Positions 25,660 through 35,579 of a stretch of 64,000 nucleotides of DNA are shown here, piece by piece (the first letter of the stretch is position 1; each line of letters begins with the position of its first letter). The notes below the pieces were generated by a model, which searched no databases, was not told the DNA's origin, and saw only the letters and a program-made list of their open reading frames with translations. The stretch is from Sanguibacter gelidistatuariae (GTDB lineage Bacteria; Actinomycetota; Actinomycetes; Actinomycetales; Cellulomonadaceae): positions 154,081-218,080 of the forward strand of contig NZ_FMYH01000002.1 of NCBI RefSeq assembly GCF_900096585.1, given 5' to 3'. The translations under genes were made by a program, and so were the position numbers.

Positions 25660-27468
25660 TCACGGAGCGGCGGTCACCTCGGCGGCGGGCTTCACCTCGC
25701 CTTCCGGGGCCTTGGCCTTCGCATCCACGCCGGCCTCCTTGCGCTGCTGCGCGGTGATCGGCCCGGGCGCCTGGGTGAGCGGGTCGTAGCCGCCGCCGGA
25801 CTTCGGGAACGCGATGACGTCGCGGATCGACTCGGAGCCGGTGAGCAGGGCGAGGATGCGGTCCCAGCCGAAGGCGATTCCGCCGTGCGGCGGGGCGCCG
25901 AAGGCGAAGGCGTCCAGCAGGAAGCCGAACTTCTCCTGCGCCTCTTCCTCACCGATCCCCATCATCGCGAACACCCGCTCCTGCACGTCGCGGCGGTGGA
26001 TACGGATCGACCCGCCACCGATCTCGTTGCCGTTGCAGACGATGTCGTAGGCGTAGGCCAGTGCCTCGCCCGGGTCGGACTCGAAGGTGTCGATCCACTC
26101 GGGGGTGGGCGACGTGAAGGCGTGGTGGACCGCGGTCCAGGCGCCCTCGCCGACCGCGACGTCGTCGTCCTCGCCCGTGGGCTTGAACAGCGGCGCGTCG
26201 ACGACCCACACGAAGGACCATTCGTCCTCGTTGATCAGGCCGGCCTTCTTGCCGATCTCCAGGCGCGCGGCGCCGAGCAGCGCCCGTGCCGCAGCCGGCT
26301 TGTCCGCGGCGAAGAACACGGCGTCACCGGGCTTGGCACCGGTGGCCGCAGCCAGGCCCTCGCGCTCGGCGTCGGACAGGTTCTTGGCGACCGGGCCGGC
26401 GAGCTCGCCGTCCTCGGTGAAGGTGACATACGCCAGGCCCTTGGCCCCGCGCTGCTTGGCCCACTCCTGCCAGGCGTCGAAGCCACGACGCGGCGTGGCT
26501 GCCCCGCCCGGCATGACGACGGCACCGACGTAGGGCGCCTGGAACACCCGGAACGGGGTCTCCTTGAAGTACTCGGTGAGCTCGACCAGCTCGAGGTCGA
26601 AACGGAGGTCGGGCTTGTCGGAGCCGTAGCGCTCCATCGCGTCCTTGAAGGTGATGCGCGCGATCGGCGTCGGGACCTGGTAGCCGATGAGGTCCCACAG
26701 CGCGACGAGGATCCGCTCGCCGAGGGCGATCACGTCGTCCTGCTCGACGAAGCTCATCTCGACGTCGAGCTGGGTGAACTCCGGCTGACGGTCCGCGCGG
26801 AAGTCCTCGTCGCGGTAGCAGCGGGCGATCTGGTAGTAGCGCTCCATGCCGGCCACCATGAGCAGCTGCTTGAACAGCTGCGGGGACTGCGGCAGCGCGT
26901 ACCAGGAGCCCGGGGCGAGGCGCGCGGGGACGAGGAAGTCGCGGGCCCCCTCGGGGGTGGACCGGGTCAGGGTCGGCGTCTCGATCTCGACGAAGTCCTG
27001 GGCGTCGAGCACGCTGCGCGCGGCAGCGTTGGCCTTGGCGCGCAGGCGCAGTGCGCGGGCGGGCGCCGGGCGACGCAGGTCGAGGTAGCGGTGCTTGAGG
27101 CGCGCCTCTTCGCCGATCGTCTCGGTGCCCTCCAGGGCCGTGGACACCTGGAAGGGCAGCGGCGCGGACTCGTTGAGGACGACGACCTCGGTCGCCACGA
27201 CCTCGATCTGCCCGGTGGCCAGGTTCGCGTTCGCGTTGCCGTCGGGCCGCTGGGACACGGTGCCGGTCACCTGCAGCACGTACTCGCTGCGCAGCGGGTG
27301 CGCCACGGCTTCGTCGCGGATGACAACCTGCGCGATGCCGCTCGCGTCACGCAGATCGATGAAGGCCACGCCTCCGTGATCACGACGACGGTCGACCCAC
27401 CCGGTCAGGGTGACGGTCTGGCCGATGTGCTCGGCCCGCAGCGATCCGGCAGTGTGAGTGCGTAGCAC
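25660..27468 (-). CDS. aspS: Aspartyl-tRNA synthetase
   Basis: A 602-residue bacterial-type class II synthetase. The N-terminal OB domain begins [20 protein letters not shown]; the flipping loop is [10 protein letters not shown], motif 2 is [20 protein letters not shown], a GAD insertion domain sits in the middle, and motif 3 is [15 protein letters not shown]. It charges tRNA-Asp; in organisms without AsnRS the enzyme also charges tRNA-Asn, and which applies here cannot be told. The start is GTG 27468 with AAGGG upstream. It lies 65 bp downstream of hisS, the common hisS–aspS pair. Confidence 0.97.
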   Translation of the reverse strand: MLRTHTAGSLRAEHIGQTVTLTGWVDRRRDHGGVAFIDLRDASGIAQVVIRDEAVAHPLRSEYVLQVTGTVSQRPDGNANANLATGQIEVVATEVVVLNESAPLPFQVSTALEGTETIGEEARLKHRYLDLRRPAPARALRLRAKANAAARSVLDAQDFVEIETPTLTRSTPEGARDFLVPARLAPGSWYALPQSPQLFKQLLMVAGMERYYQIARCYRDEDFRADRQPEFTQLDVEMSFVEQDDVIALGERILVALWDLIGYQVPTPIARITFKDAMERYGSDKPDLRFDLELVELTEYFKETPFRVFQAPYVGAVVMPGGAATPRRGFDAWQEWAKQRGAKGLAYVTFTEDGELAGPVAKNLSDAEREGLAAATGAKPGDAVFFAADKPAAARALLGAARLEIGKKAGLINEDEWSFVWVVDAPLFKPTGEDDDVAVGEGAWTAVHHAFTSPTPEWIDTFESDPGEALAYAYDIVCNGNEIGGGSIRIHRRDVQERVFAMMGIGEEEAQEKFGFLLDAFAFGAPPHGGIAFGWDRILALLTGSESIRDVIAFPKSGGGYDPLTQAPGPITAQQRKEAGVDAKAKAPEGEVKPAAEVTAAP

Positions 27469-27533
27469 GAAGAAGCCCTTCAGACGTGGGGTTTTGGTGT
27501 CCGGTCACCCGGACGGAGAAGCAGAGGTCAAGT

Positions 27534-28934
27534 CTAGTCGGTTGGCTGCTGGACCCGCGCAACGCTCGGCCACCAGTCGGCGGCCGGCGGCTCCCAGGCC
27601 GCGGGGTCCGCCTCGGCCTGCGCGCCCGTGCGGATGTCCTTGACCTGGTGGGCGACCGGCTCGCCGTCGGCGTTCAGCCCGGCCGGGAACCAGACGAAGG
27701 GCACGCCGCGCTTGTCGGCGTACTTGATCTGCTTGCCGAACTTCGCCGCGCTCGGGGCGACCTCCACGGGGATCCCGCGGGCCCGCAGCGCGGTCGCGAC
27801 GGCGTCGGACGCCGGGCGGGTCTCCTCCGCGGTGACCGCGACGACGACGGCGCTGGGCACCGAGCGGCTCGCCTTGACCAGGCCGGCGCTCAGCAGGCGC
27901 GAGACGAGGCGGGAGATGCCGATGGACAGCCCGACGCCGGGGTAGGTGTTCGCGCCGTCGGAGGCGAGGGTGTCGTAGCGCCCGCCCGAGCAGATCGAGC
28001 CGAGCTCCTCGTGGCCCACGAGCACCGTCTCGTAGACCGAGCCGGTGTAGTAGTCGAGGCCGCGGGCGATCTTGAGGTCTGCGTGGACCACGCCGGGGGC
28101 ACGGACGGCGGCGGCCTCCATGAGGGCGCCGAGCTCGGCGAGGCCCTCGTCCAGCAGTGCGGAGGTGATCGCACGGGTGGCGGCCAGGGCCCGGACGCGG
28201 TCGATGACAGACGCGTCCGCACCGGAGATCGAGGCCAGCTCGAGGCAGGCATCGGCCTGGTCGGAGGTCGCGCCGACCTCGGCGACGAGGGCCGCGGCCA
28301 CCTTGACCGGTCCGACCTTGTCAAGCTTGTCGATGATCCGCAGCACGTCGTCGACCGCGTCCAGACCCAGCCCCCGGTAGAAGCCCTCGGCGACCTTGCG
28401 GTTGTTCACGAGGATCCGGACTTCCGGCACGCCGATCGCCTGGAGCTCGGCGAGGGCCGCCGCCATGACCAGGGGCACCTCGACCTCGAAGTGGTAGGGC
28501 AGCTCGCCCGCGCCGACGACGTCGATGTCCGCCTGGGTGAACTCACGGAAGCGGCCGTCCTGGGGGCGTTCCCCGCGCCAGACCTTCTGGATCTGGTAGC
28601 GCTTGAACGGAAAGGCCAGGTGCCCGGCGTTCTCGAGCACGTACCGGGCGAAGGGCACTGTGAGGTCGAAGTGCAGGCCCAAGCCCGCCTTGTCCGCGGC
28701 GGAGACGTTGGTCTCCTCCTCGGCCTGCAGCCGGCGGAGCACGTAGACCTCCTTGGAGGTCTCTCCCTTGCGCAGCAGCTGGTCGAGCGGCTCGACGGCG
28801 CGCGTCTCGATGCCGGTGAAGCCATGGAGCTCGAAGGTGCGGCGCACGGAATCGAGGATGTGCGTCTCGACGATGCGGTCGGCTGGGAGCCATTCGGGGA
28901 AACCTGAGAGGGGTGTGGGGCGGGCCATGATCAC
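27534..28934 (-). CDS. hisS: Histidyl-tRNA synthetase
   Basis: A 466-residue class II synthetase. Motif 1 region GFPEWLPADRI is followed by LHFDLTVPFARYV, motif 2 QIQKVWRGERPQDGRFRE, the HisRS signature RGLDYYTGSVYE, and GGRYDTL (motif 3 region). The C-terminal anticodon domain starts near SAVVVAVTAEE. The GTG at 28934 has GGGAG 5 nt upstream; an ATG two codons later is possible. It is divergent from the DUF349 gene, with 246 bp between that should hold promoters for both. Confidence 0.96.
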   Translation of the reverse strand: MIMARPTPLSGFPEWLPADRIVETHILDSVRRTFELHGFTGIETRAVEPLDQLLRKGETSKEVYVLRRLQAEEETNVSAADKAGLGLHFDLTVPFARYVLENAGHLAFPFKRYQIQKVWRGERPQDGRFREFTQADIDVVGAGELPYHFEVEVPLVMAAALAELQAIGVPEVRILVNNRKVAEGFYRGLGLDAVDDVLRIIDKLDKVGPVKVAAALVAEVGATSDQADACLELASISGADASVIDRVRALAATRAITSALLDEGLAELGALMEAAAVRAPGVVHADLKIARGLDYYTGSVYETVLVGHEELGSICSGGRYDTLASDGANTYPGVGLSIGISRLVSRLLSAGLVKASRSVPSAVVVAVTAEETRPASDAVATALRARGIPVEVAPSAAKFGKQIKYADKRGVPFVWFPAGLNADGEPVAHQVKDIRTGAQAEADPAAWEPPAADWWPSVARVQQPTD

Positions 28935-29180
28935 AGATTCTCCCAGATCCGCCGGCCTCCCGTCGCCGCCCGTGCATATCCCGTCACGCCGCGCCGCGCG
29001 GACACGTCAGCACGGCGGCCAAGTCTTCCCTAGACTGTGGGGAACTCGTCGACGCAGGGGCCTCCGCGCCTGCGCCACATGCGAGCAGCAGATCACCGGC
29101 TTGGGTATCCCCAAGCAGTCGCTGACGACCAGATCGCGCCCCGGCGCCCGTGTCGTCATCATCCAAGGAGTTGAGCCCCA

Positions 29181-30740
29181 GTGAGCGAGAGCACCGACCA
29201 CGCTACGGACGCCGCACAGGACGGCGTCGTGACAGCGGACGCTCACGAGGCGGCCCCCGCCTCGACGCAGCCCCCCACGCCGGTTCCCGCGGCCGACGCC
29301 GCACCTGCGGCCGAAGAGCCCGCCGCACCCGTCGAGGCAGCTCCCCTCGAGGCGGCCCCCGCTCCCTCCCCTCGCCCGACGCCGCGCCCCACCCCGCGTC
29401 CGACGCCGCGCCCCGCGCCCGCGCAGGCCGCACCCGCCGCGGACGAGACCACCACCGCCGTCATCCCGGACGAGAACGCCCAGACCCAGGCTGCCCTGGC
29501 CTTCGGTCGCGTGGACGACGACGGCACCGTCTTCGTCACCGAGGCAGCCGGTGAGCGCACCGTGGGCCAGTTCCCCGGAGTCACACCCGCCGAGGCCATC
29601 AGCCTCTACGTCCGCCGCTTCCTCGACCTGCAGTCCAAGGTCGCCCTCTTCGAGGCACGCCTGGGCACCGCCGAGCTGACTGCCAAGGAGATCGACTCGA
29701 CCCTGGCCAAGCTCACCGACGAGGTTGCCGAGCCGGCAGCCGTGGGTGACCTCGACGGCCTGCGTACCCGTGTCGAGGCCCTGCGGGCCATCGCCGCAGG
29801 CCGCCGCGCCGAGCTCGAGGCCGAGCGCGCCGCCGCCAAGGAGATCGCTCTGGCCGCCCGGACCGCGATCGTCGACGCCGCCGAGCGTCTGGCCGAGACG
29901 GACCCGTCGAAGATCCAGTGGAAGCCTGCCGGCGAGGAGCTGCGGATCCTGCTGGACACGTGGAAGGAAGCCCAGCGCTCCGGGCCGCGCCTGGACCGCC
30001 CGAGCGAAGAGGCGCTGTGGAAGCGGTTCAGCCACGCCCGCACCACCTTCGATCGCGAACGCCGTCACTTCTTCGCCGAGCTCGAGAAGCAGAACACCGG
30101 CGCGAAGGCCACCAAGGCCGGACTCGTGGCCGAGGCCGAGCGCCTCGCCTCGAGCACGGAATGGGGGGCCACCGCAGGCGCCTACCGCGACCTCATGACG
30201 GAGTGGAAGGGCGCGGGCCGGGCCAACCGCAAGGACGACGACGCGCTGTGGAGCCGCTTCCGCGGGGCCCAGGACGCGTTCTTCGCCGCCCGTGACGCCG
30301 CCAACGCCGAGACGGACGCGGAGTACGCCGAGAACCTCATCGTCAAGGAGGTCGTCCTGGCCGAGGCCGAGGCGCTCCTGCCGGTCACCGACCTCGCCCA
30401 GGCGAAGGTGACCCTGCGCAACCTGCAGGACCGCTGGGAGTCCGCCGGCAAGGTGCCGCGCGCCGACGTCCAGCGCATGGAGGCGCGCATGCGCGCCGTC
30501 GAGACGGCTGTCCGCGACTCCGAGCAGGCCAAGTGGACCCGGACCAACCCCGAGACCCGCGCCCGCGCCGAGGGCATGCTTGCCCAGCTCGAGTCCGCCA
30601 TCACCGGGCTCGAGGCCGACCTGGCCAAGGCCGAGGCGGCTGGCAACAAGCGCAAGGTCAAGGACATCGAGACCGACCTGGCCGCCCGCCGGGCCTGGCT
30701 CGAGCAGGTCGTCAAGGCCGCTGAGGAGTCACGCGGCTGA
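29181..30740 (+). CDS. DUF349 protein with Pro/Ala-rich head
   Basis: A 519-residue, almost wholly alpha-helical protein. Residues 1-100 are Ala/Pro-rich and disordered, with a PRPT repeat (about 64-79). The rest is three or four DUF349 repeats of about 75 residues with recurring Trp (IQWKPAGEELRILLDTWKEA, WGATAGAYRDLMTEWKGAGR, LRNLQDRWESAGKVPR). DUF349 proteins are widespread in actinobacteria next to hisS and have no settled role. The GTG start has AAGGAG upstream. It is followed by a terminator, so it is monocistronic. Confidence 0.88.
   Translation: MSESTDHATDAAQDGVVTADAHEAAPASTQPPTPVPAADAAPAAEEPAAPVEAAPLEAAPAPSPRPTPRPTPRPTPRPAPAQAAPAADETTTAVIPDENAQTQAALAFGRVDDDGTVFVTEAAGERTVGQFPGVTPAEAISLYVRRFLDLQSKVALFEARLGTAELTAKEIDSTLAKLTDEVAEPAAVGDLDGLRTRVEALRAIAAGRRAELEAERAAAKEIALAARTAIVDAAERLAETDPSKIQWKPAGEELRILLDTWKEAQRSGPRLDRPSEEALWKRFSHARTTFDRERRHFFAELEKQNTGAKATKAGLVAEAERLASSTEWGATAGAYRDLMTEWKGAGRANRKDDDALWSRFRGAQDAFFAARDAANAETDAEYAENLIVKEVVLAEAEALLPVTDLAQAKVTLRNLQDRWESAGKVPRADVQRMEARMRAVETAVRDSEQAKWTRTNPETRARAEGMLAQLESAITGLEADLAKAEAAGNKRKVKDIETDLAARRAWLEQVVKAAEESRG
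29370..29417 (+). repeat. Tandem 12-nt repeat encoding PRPT
   Basis: Four imperfect 12-nt units (CCNCGCCCNACG-type) in frame encode PRPT PRPT PRPT PRPA inside the disordered head of the DUF349 protein. The copy number could vary by slippage between strains. Confidence 0.75.
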
Positions 30741-30767
30741 TGCCGCTTGCACGCTGACGGCGGAGCT

Positions 30768-30805
30768 GAGGGCGGGGGCACGTCTACGGACGAGCACCCG
30801 CCCTC
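30768..30805 (+). terminator. Hairpin after the DUF349 gene
   Basis: A 9-bp GC stem (GAGGGCGGG / CCCGCCCTC) with a 20-nt loop lies 28 bp past the DUF349 stop and 63 bp before the AbiEi-like start. Confidence 0.55.
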
Positions 30806-30868
30806 CGTGGTCCACAGGCGACACCAACCCCCTAGCCAGCGCCCACCTGGTGCGGGCACGGTGGAGTC

Positions 30869-31534
30869 ATGGCCCCCGGACGCACCCTCCACGACCTGCT
30901 CGCCCTGCCGCCGACCGTGCGGGCGCCCTTCACCCCGCAGGGCCTGCGCATGTCCGCCACGACGTGGGCGACGTCGCTGCGCGACGGTGACATCGTCGAG
31001 GTCCGGCCGGGCTTCGCGGTCGTGCCGGGAACGCCGATCACCGCCCGGCTGCGGGCGTGGTCGATCGCGGCCGACGTGCCGCGCGGGGTGGTCGTCGGCC
31101 GGGCGAGCGCGGCGTGGGTGCACACCGGGTACGGGCCGCCCAAGCGCGTCTGCGTGCTCTACTCCCCCGGAGGCTACCGCCCGCGGGACATGCGCCGGCT
31201 GGAGATCTGCCAGGCGACAGTCCGTACGTGGGAGAGAGACAACTTCGCCACCGGTGACACCGGCACCGACGAGGCCCCCCGCACCATCCCGGTCACGACC
31301 GTCGTCCGCACCGCCATGGACGTCGCGACCTGGTCCGACCACGAGCAGTCGGCGACCCTCCTCACGCACCTGGTGGCCGCGGGCCTGGACGTCGACGAGG
31401 CACTGCACCGCCTGGACCTGGTCGCGAGCTGGCGCGGTGCCGAGACGGCGCGGACCCGACTGCTGGCCGTGCGGCGAGCGACCGGTGCCGCACGTCAGGC
31501 CCTCGCGTCTGCCTTCGAGCCGGTGATCCGGTAG
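30869..31534 (+). CDS. AbiEi-like (type IV antitoxin family) protein, no partner toxin nearby
   Basis: A 221-residue protein. An N-terminal winged-helix-like region with an embedded beta part ([20 protein letters not shown]), then [20 protein letters not shown] and a C-terminal helical part ([14 protein letters not shown]), resemble the AbiEi antitoxin C-terminal family common in actinobacteria. AbiEi proteins repress their own operon and counter the AbiEii nucleotidyltransferase toxin; no AbiEii gene lies here. The ATG at 30869 has GGTGGAG upstream. Its last 40 bp overlap the 3' end of the convergent rel gene. The family call is from overall pattern, not a decisive motif. Confidence 0.65.
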   Translation: MAPGRTLHDLLALPPTVRAPFTPQGLRMSATTWATSLRDGDIVEVRPGFAVVPGTPITARLRAWSIAADVPRGVVVGRASAAWVHTGYGPPKRVCVLYSPGGYRPRDMRRLEICQATVRTWERDNFATGDTGTDEAPRTIPVTTVVRTAMDVATWSDHEQSATLLTHLVAAGLDVDEALHRLDLVASWRGAETARTRLLAVRRATGAARQALASAFEPVIR

Positions 31535-33870
31535 ACATCGAAGACGCCCTCGATCTTGCGCACCGCGGTGAGCACCGTGGCCAGGTGACCCGGCTCGGCC
31601 ATCTCGAAGACGAAGCGGGACAGCGCGACGCGGTCCGTCGACGTCGACACGGTCGCCGAGAGGATGTTCACGTGGTGGTCGGAGAGCACCCGGGTCACAT
31701 CCGAGAGCAGCCGGGACCGGTCGAGCGCCTCGACCTGGATCTGGACGAGGAACAGGGCGTTGCCGCCGACCGTCCACTCGACCTCGACGATGCGCTCGGG
31801 CTGAGACTTCAGCGCCTCGAAGTTCGCGCAGTCCGAACGGTGCACGCTGACGCCCTGACCGCGGGTGATGAACCCGACGATCTCGTCCCCGGGGACCGGG
31901 GTGCAGCACTTGGCCAGCTTGACCCAGATGTCCGCGACGCCCTTGACCACGACGCCGGGGTCACCCGTGCGGGGTCGGCGTGGGGCGTGCCCGGGGCGCG
32001 CTGTCTCGGCGAGGTCCTCGGCGTTGCCCTCTTCCCCGCCCATGGACTGCACGAGGCGGTGGATGACGTTGGCCGCAGAGACCTGTCCCTCTCCGATGGC
32101 CGCGTAGAGCGCCGACACGTCAGCGAAGCGCATCTCGTGCGCGGTCGTGACCATCGACTCGTGGGAGAGGATGCGCTGGATCGGCAGGTTCTGCTTGCGC
32201 ATCGCCTTCGCGATCGCGTCCTTGCCCTGCTCGATGGCCTCCTCGCGGCGCTCCTTGGAGAACCACTGACGGATCTTGTTCTTGGCCCGGGGGCTCTTGA
32301 CGAAGTTGAGCCAGTCACGGCTGGGACCGGCCGTCTCTGACTTCGACGTGAGGACGTCGACGACGTCACCGTTGTCGAGGGTCGAGTCGAGGGGAACGAG
32401 GCGCCCGTTGACCCGAGCGCCCATCGTGCGGTGCCCCACCTCGGTGTGCACCGTGTAGGCGAAGTCGACCGGGGTGGATCCCGCCGGCAGGGCCACGACG
32501 TCGCCCTTGGGGGTGAAGACGTAGACCTCGGCGCCGCTGATCTCGAAGCGCAGGGAGTCGAGGAACTCCGACGGGTCCGCGGTCTCGCGCTGCCAGTCGA
32601 CAAGCTGGCGCAGCCACTGCATGTCGGAGCCGCCGGCATCCTCACCGGGCTTGTCCGCTTCCTTGTACTTCCAGTGCGCCGCGACGCCGTACTCGGCCCG
32701 GCGATGCATCTCGTGGGTGCGGATCTGGATCTCGACGGGCTTGCCGCCGGGGCCGATCACCGTTGTGTGCAACGACTGGTACATGTTGAACTTCGGCATG
32801 GCGATGTAGTCCTTGAACCGGCCGGGGACCGGGTTCCATCGCGCATGCAGGGCGCCGAGCGCCGCGTAGCAGTCCCGCACCGAGTCCACCAGGACGCGGG
32901 TGCCGACCAGGTCGTAGATGTCGGCGAAGTCGTGCCCGCGGACGATCATCTTCTGGTAGATCGAGTAGTAGTGCTTGGGCCGCCCGGTCACGGTGGCCTT
33001 GATCTTCGCCGAGCGAAGGTCGGCCGAGACCTGCTCGCGAACCACGGCGAGATACTCCTCGCGCGCCGGCGCACGCTCGCTGACCAGGTGCACGATCTCG
33101 TCGTAGACCTTGGGGTAGAGGGTCTGGAAGGACAGGTCCTCCAGCTCCCACTTGATCGTGTTCATCCCGAGGCGGTGAGCCAGCGGGGCGTAGATCTCCA
33201 GGGTCTCGCGCGCCTTGCGCTGGGCCGAGCTCGACGGGACGAACTTCCACGTCCGGGCGTTGTGCAGGCGGTCGGCCAGCTTGATGACCAGCACCCGGAT
33301 GTCGCGAGCCATGGCCACGACCATCTTGCGCACGGTCTCGGCCTGGGCCGCGTCCCCGTAGGTCACCTTGTCGAGCTTGGTGACGCCGTCCACGAGCATG
33401 GCGATCTCGTCACCGTAGTCGCTGCGCAGCTGGGCGAGGGAGTAGTCGGTGTCCTCGACCGTGTCGTGCAGCAGGGCCGCGGCCAGGGTCGGCGGGGTCA
33501 TGCCCAGCTCGGCCAGGATCGTGGCGACCGCGACGGGGTGCGTGATGTACGGGTCGCCGCTCTTGCGCAGCTGCCCGCGATGCGCCTTCTCGGCCGTGAC
33601 GTAGGCGCGCTCGATGATGGCCGTATCGGCCTTGGGGTGGTTGGACCGCACCGCGCGCAGCAGCGGCTCGAGGGCGGGCGTGCCCACCGCGTGCCGGGAA
33701 CCGAAACGGACCAGCCGGGAGCGGACCCGGCTCGCCGAGCTGATGCCCAGCGGCGGGGTGGGCGGACCGGCTGTCTGGGAGTCGTCGGCCGCCGCGCCGT
33801 CCAGAGGTGCGCCGTCGAGCCCGGGTGCAGGCTCGGTCGACGCGGCCGATGTCCGAGTGTCGTCACTCAT
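31495..33870 (-). CDS. rel: Bifunctional (p)ppGpp synthetase/hydrolase Rel
   Basis: A 791-residue RSH protein of the stringent response. A disordered head (1-60) is followed by an HD hydrolase domain (about 85-235; [14 protein letters not shown] keeps HD and ED), a synthetase domain (about 280-400; [17 protein letters not shown] and [18 protein letters not shown]), TGS (about 440-505), a zinc-finger-like [11 protein letters not shown] and an ACT/RRM C-terminus (about 715-790). Both catalytic halves look intact. ATG 33870 has GGAGGCGC upstream. It lies downstream of secDF–apt as in most actinobacteria. Its 3' end overlaps the convergent AbiEi-like gene by 40 bp. Confidence 0.97.
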   Translation of the reverse strand: MSDDTRTSAASTEPAPGLDGAPLDGAAADDSQTAGPPTPPLGISSASRVRSRLVRFGSRHAVGTPALEPLLRAVRSNHPKADTAIIERAYVTAEKAHRGQLRKSGDPYITHPVAVATILAELGMTPPTLAAALLHDTVEDTDYSLAQLRSDYGDEIAMLVDGVTKLDKVTYGDAAQAETVRKMVVAMARDIRVLVIKLADRLHNARTWKFVPSSSAQRKARETLEIYAPLAHRLGMNTIKWELEDLSFQTLYPKVYDEIVHLVSERAPAREEYLAVVREQVSADLRSAKIKATVTGRPKHYYSIYQKMIVRGHDFADIYDLVGTRVLVDSVRDCYAALGALHARWNPVPGRFKDYIAMPKFNMYQSLHTTVIGPGGKPVEIQIRTHEMHRRAEYGVAAHWKYKEADKPGEDAGGSDMQWLRQLVDWQRETADPSEFLDSLRFEISGAEVYVFTPKGDVVALPAGSTPVDFAYTVHTEVGHRTMGARVNGRLVPLDSTLDNGDVVDVLTSKSETAGPSRDWLNFVKSPRAKNKIRQWFSKERREEAIEQGKDAIAKAMRKQNLPIQRILSHESMVTTAHEMRFADVSALYAAIGEGQVSAANVIHRLVQSMGGEEGNAEDLAETARPGHAPRRPRTGDPGVVVKGVADIWVKLAKCCTPVPGDEIVGFITRGQGVSVHRSDCANFEALKSQPERIVEVEWTVGGNALFLVQIQVEALDRSRLLSDVTRVLSDHHVNILSATVSTSTDRVALSRFVFEMAEPGHLATVLTAVRKIEGVFDVYRITGSKADARA

Positions 33871-33915
33871 GCGCGCCTCCTGGCCTCGGGAGCGGGCTGC
33901 TCCAAGGAAGCGATT

Positions 33916-34479
33916 CTACGACGCCGCCGCGAGCACCGAGCACACCGTGCGACCTGACAGCCGTTCTCGGCCGCCCAGCCCCTCGAGCTCGAGCACAAAC
34001 CCCAGCCCGACGACGACCGCACCGAGCTGCTCGAGCAGCTCGGCGCCCGCGGCCGCCGTGCCACCCGTCGCGAGCACGTCGTCGATCAGCATGACGCGGG
34101 CCCCGGCCTCGACCGTGCCCTCGCGGATCTCGACCGACGCCTCGCCGTACTCCAACGAGTACGTCAGGCGCCGGGTCGGCGGCGGGAGCTTGCCAGCCTT
34201 GCGGATGGGGACGAACCCCTTGCCGAGGCGGCCAGCCAAGGCTGCGCCGACGATGAAGCCGCGCGCCTCCATGCCGGAGATGAGATCGGCGTCGGCCGGC
34301 ACGAACGCGACGAGCGCCTCGATCGCGGCGGCGAAGGCCGCCGGATCGACGAGCAGACCGGTGATGTCCTTGAAGAGGATGCCGGCGCTCGGGTAGTCCG
34401 GCACGTCGCGGATGAACGAGGCCAGGTCGATGCCTGCCCCCTCGAGCTGCGCCTGGGCAAGGGCCACGTCAAGACTCAC
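33916..34479 (-). CDS. apt: Adenine phosphoribosyltransferase
   Basis: A 187-residue type I PRTase that salvages adenine to AMP with PRPP. Visible are FIRDVPDYPSAGILFKDIT, the flexible-loop region FVPIRKAGKLP, and the PRPP motif VMLIDDVLATGGTAAAGAEL. Its ATG overlaps the secF stop (ATGA), and rel follows 45 bp later. The secD–secF–apt–rel order is standard in actinobacteria. Confidence 0.96.
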   Translation of the reverse strand: MSLDVALAQAQLEGAGIDLASFIRDVPDYPSAGILFKDITGLLVDPAAFAAAIEALVAFVPADADLISGMEARGFIVGAALAGRLGKGFVPIRKAGKLPPPTRRLTYSLEYGEASVEIREGTVEAGARVMLIDDVLATGGTAAAGAELLEQLGAVVVGLGFVLELEGLGGRERLSGRTVCSVLAAAS

Positions 34480-35579
34480 TTCGTTCCTTTGCGCTTGCGC
34501 GGCTGGGCCGCGTTCCCCTGGTGCGAGCCGGGCTTCAGGGCACCGGTGAAGGCGAGCGAGCTCGTCTCACCGACGCTCTCGCCGTCGACCGCCCCGGACG
34601 CCGCCTTGGCGCGCGCGGCCAGCACCTTGGTGGCATGCGCCTTGATCGCCGGTTCGCGGTACCGCAGGGTGACCTCGAGCGGGGTCGCGAGGAAGATCGA
34701 GGAGTACGTGCCCACGGCCATACCGACGAACAGCGCCAGAGAGATGTCCCGCAGAGTGCCCGCACCGAGGATGAACGCCCCGATGAAGAGGATCGAGGCG
34801 ACCGGGAGCAGAGCCACGACCGAGGTGTTGATCGAGCGCACCAGGGTCTGGTTGACGGCCAGGTTCGCCCGCTCCGCGTACGTGCTGCGGGTCTGGGCCA
34901 GCACGCCGTCGGTGTTCTCGCGGACCTTGTCGAAGACCACCACGGTGTCGTAGATGGAATATCCGAGGATGGTCAGGAAGCCGATCACCGTGGCCGGGGT
35001 GACCTCCCAGCCGATCAGCGCGTAGACACCCGCGGTGATGATGAGGTCGTGGAAGAGCGCGATGAGCGCGGCCACGGCCATCCGCCAGGCCCGGAAGTAC
35101 GCGGTCATCACGAGGCCGACGAGGATGAGGAACACCACCAGGCCGGTGATCGCCTTCTGCGACACGTCCTTGCCCCAGGACGGGCCCACGAAGGAGCTTG
35201 TGACCTTGTCCTCGCCGACGTCGAAGGACTTCATCAGCGCGTCGCGGACCGCGGTGACCTGGTCAGCGGTGAGCTGGGCCGTCTGGACGCGGACGGCGTT
35301 GCTGCCGACCGAGGACACGCGGGGAACCTCGTCGGGTGCGACCGAGGCCACAGCCTCCTCGGCCAGCTGCTGGCTCTGGGTCGTCACGCCGGAGACGGTG
35401 AACTCGGAGCCGCCGCGGAACTCGATGCCGAGGTTGAAGCCCGGCTTGAACAGCAGCACGATGAAGACCACCGAGAGCACGATCGAGACGAGGTAGAACT
35501 TCCGTCGCTGACCGACGATGTTGTACGACTTGCGACCTGTGTGCAGGTCGTTGCCCCACTGGGCGAATCCGACAGCCAT
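34476..35579 (-). CDS. secF: Protein translocase subunit SecF
   Basis: A 367-residue inner-membrane protein. TM1 (FYLVSIVLSVVFIVLLFKPG), the extracytoplasmic P1 part with GIEFRGGSEF, then a five-TM bundle with the conserved SIYDTVVVFDKVRE are all typical of SecF. With SecD it uses the proton gradient to pull secreted proteins out of SecYEG. The C-terminal 45 residues are charged and disordered (ending RKRKGTK). It overlaps secD by one base (TGATG) and apt by four. Confidence 0.97.
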   Translation of the reverse strand: MAVGFAQWGNDLHTGRKSYNIVGQRRKFYLVSIVLSVVFIVLLFKPGFNLGIEFRGGSEFTVSGVTTQSQQLAEEAVASVAPDEVPRVSSVGSNAVRVQTAQLTADQVTAVRDALMKSFDVGEDKVTSSFVGPSWGKDVSQKAITGLVVFLILVGLVMTAYFRAWRMAVAALIALFHDLIITAGVYALIGWEVTPATVIGFLTILGYSIYDTVVVFDKVRENTDGVLAQTRSTYAERANLAVNQTLVRSINTSVVALLPVASILFIGAFILGAGTLRDISLALFVGMAVGTYSSIFLATPLEVTLRYREPAIKAHATKVLAARAKAASGAVDGESVGETSSLAFTGALKPGSHQGNAAQPRKRKGTK

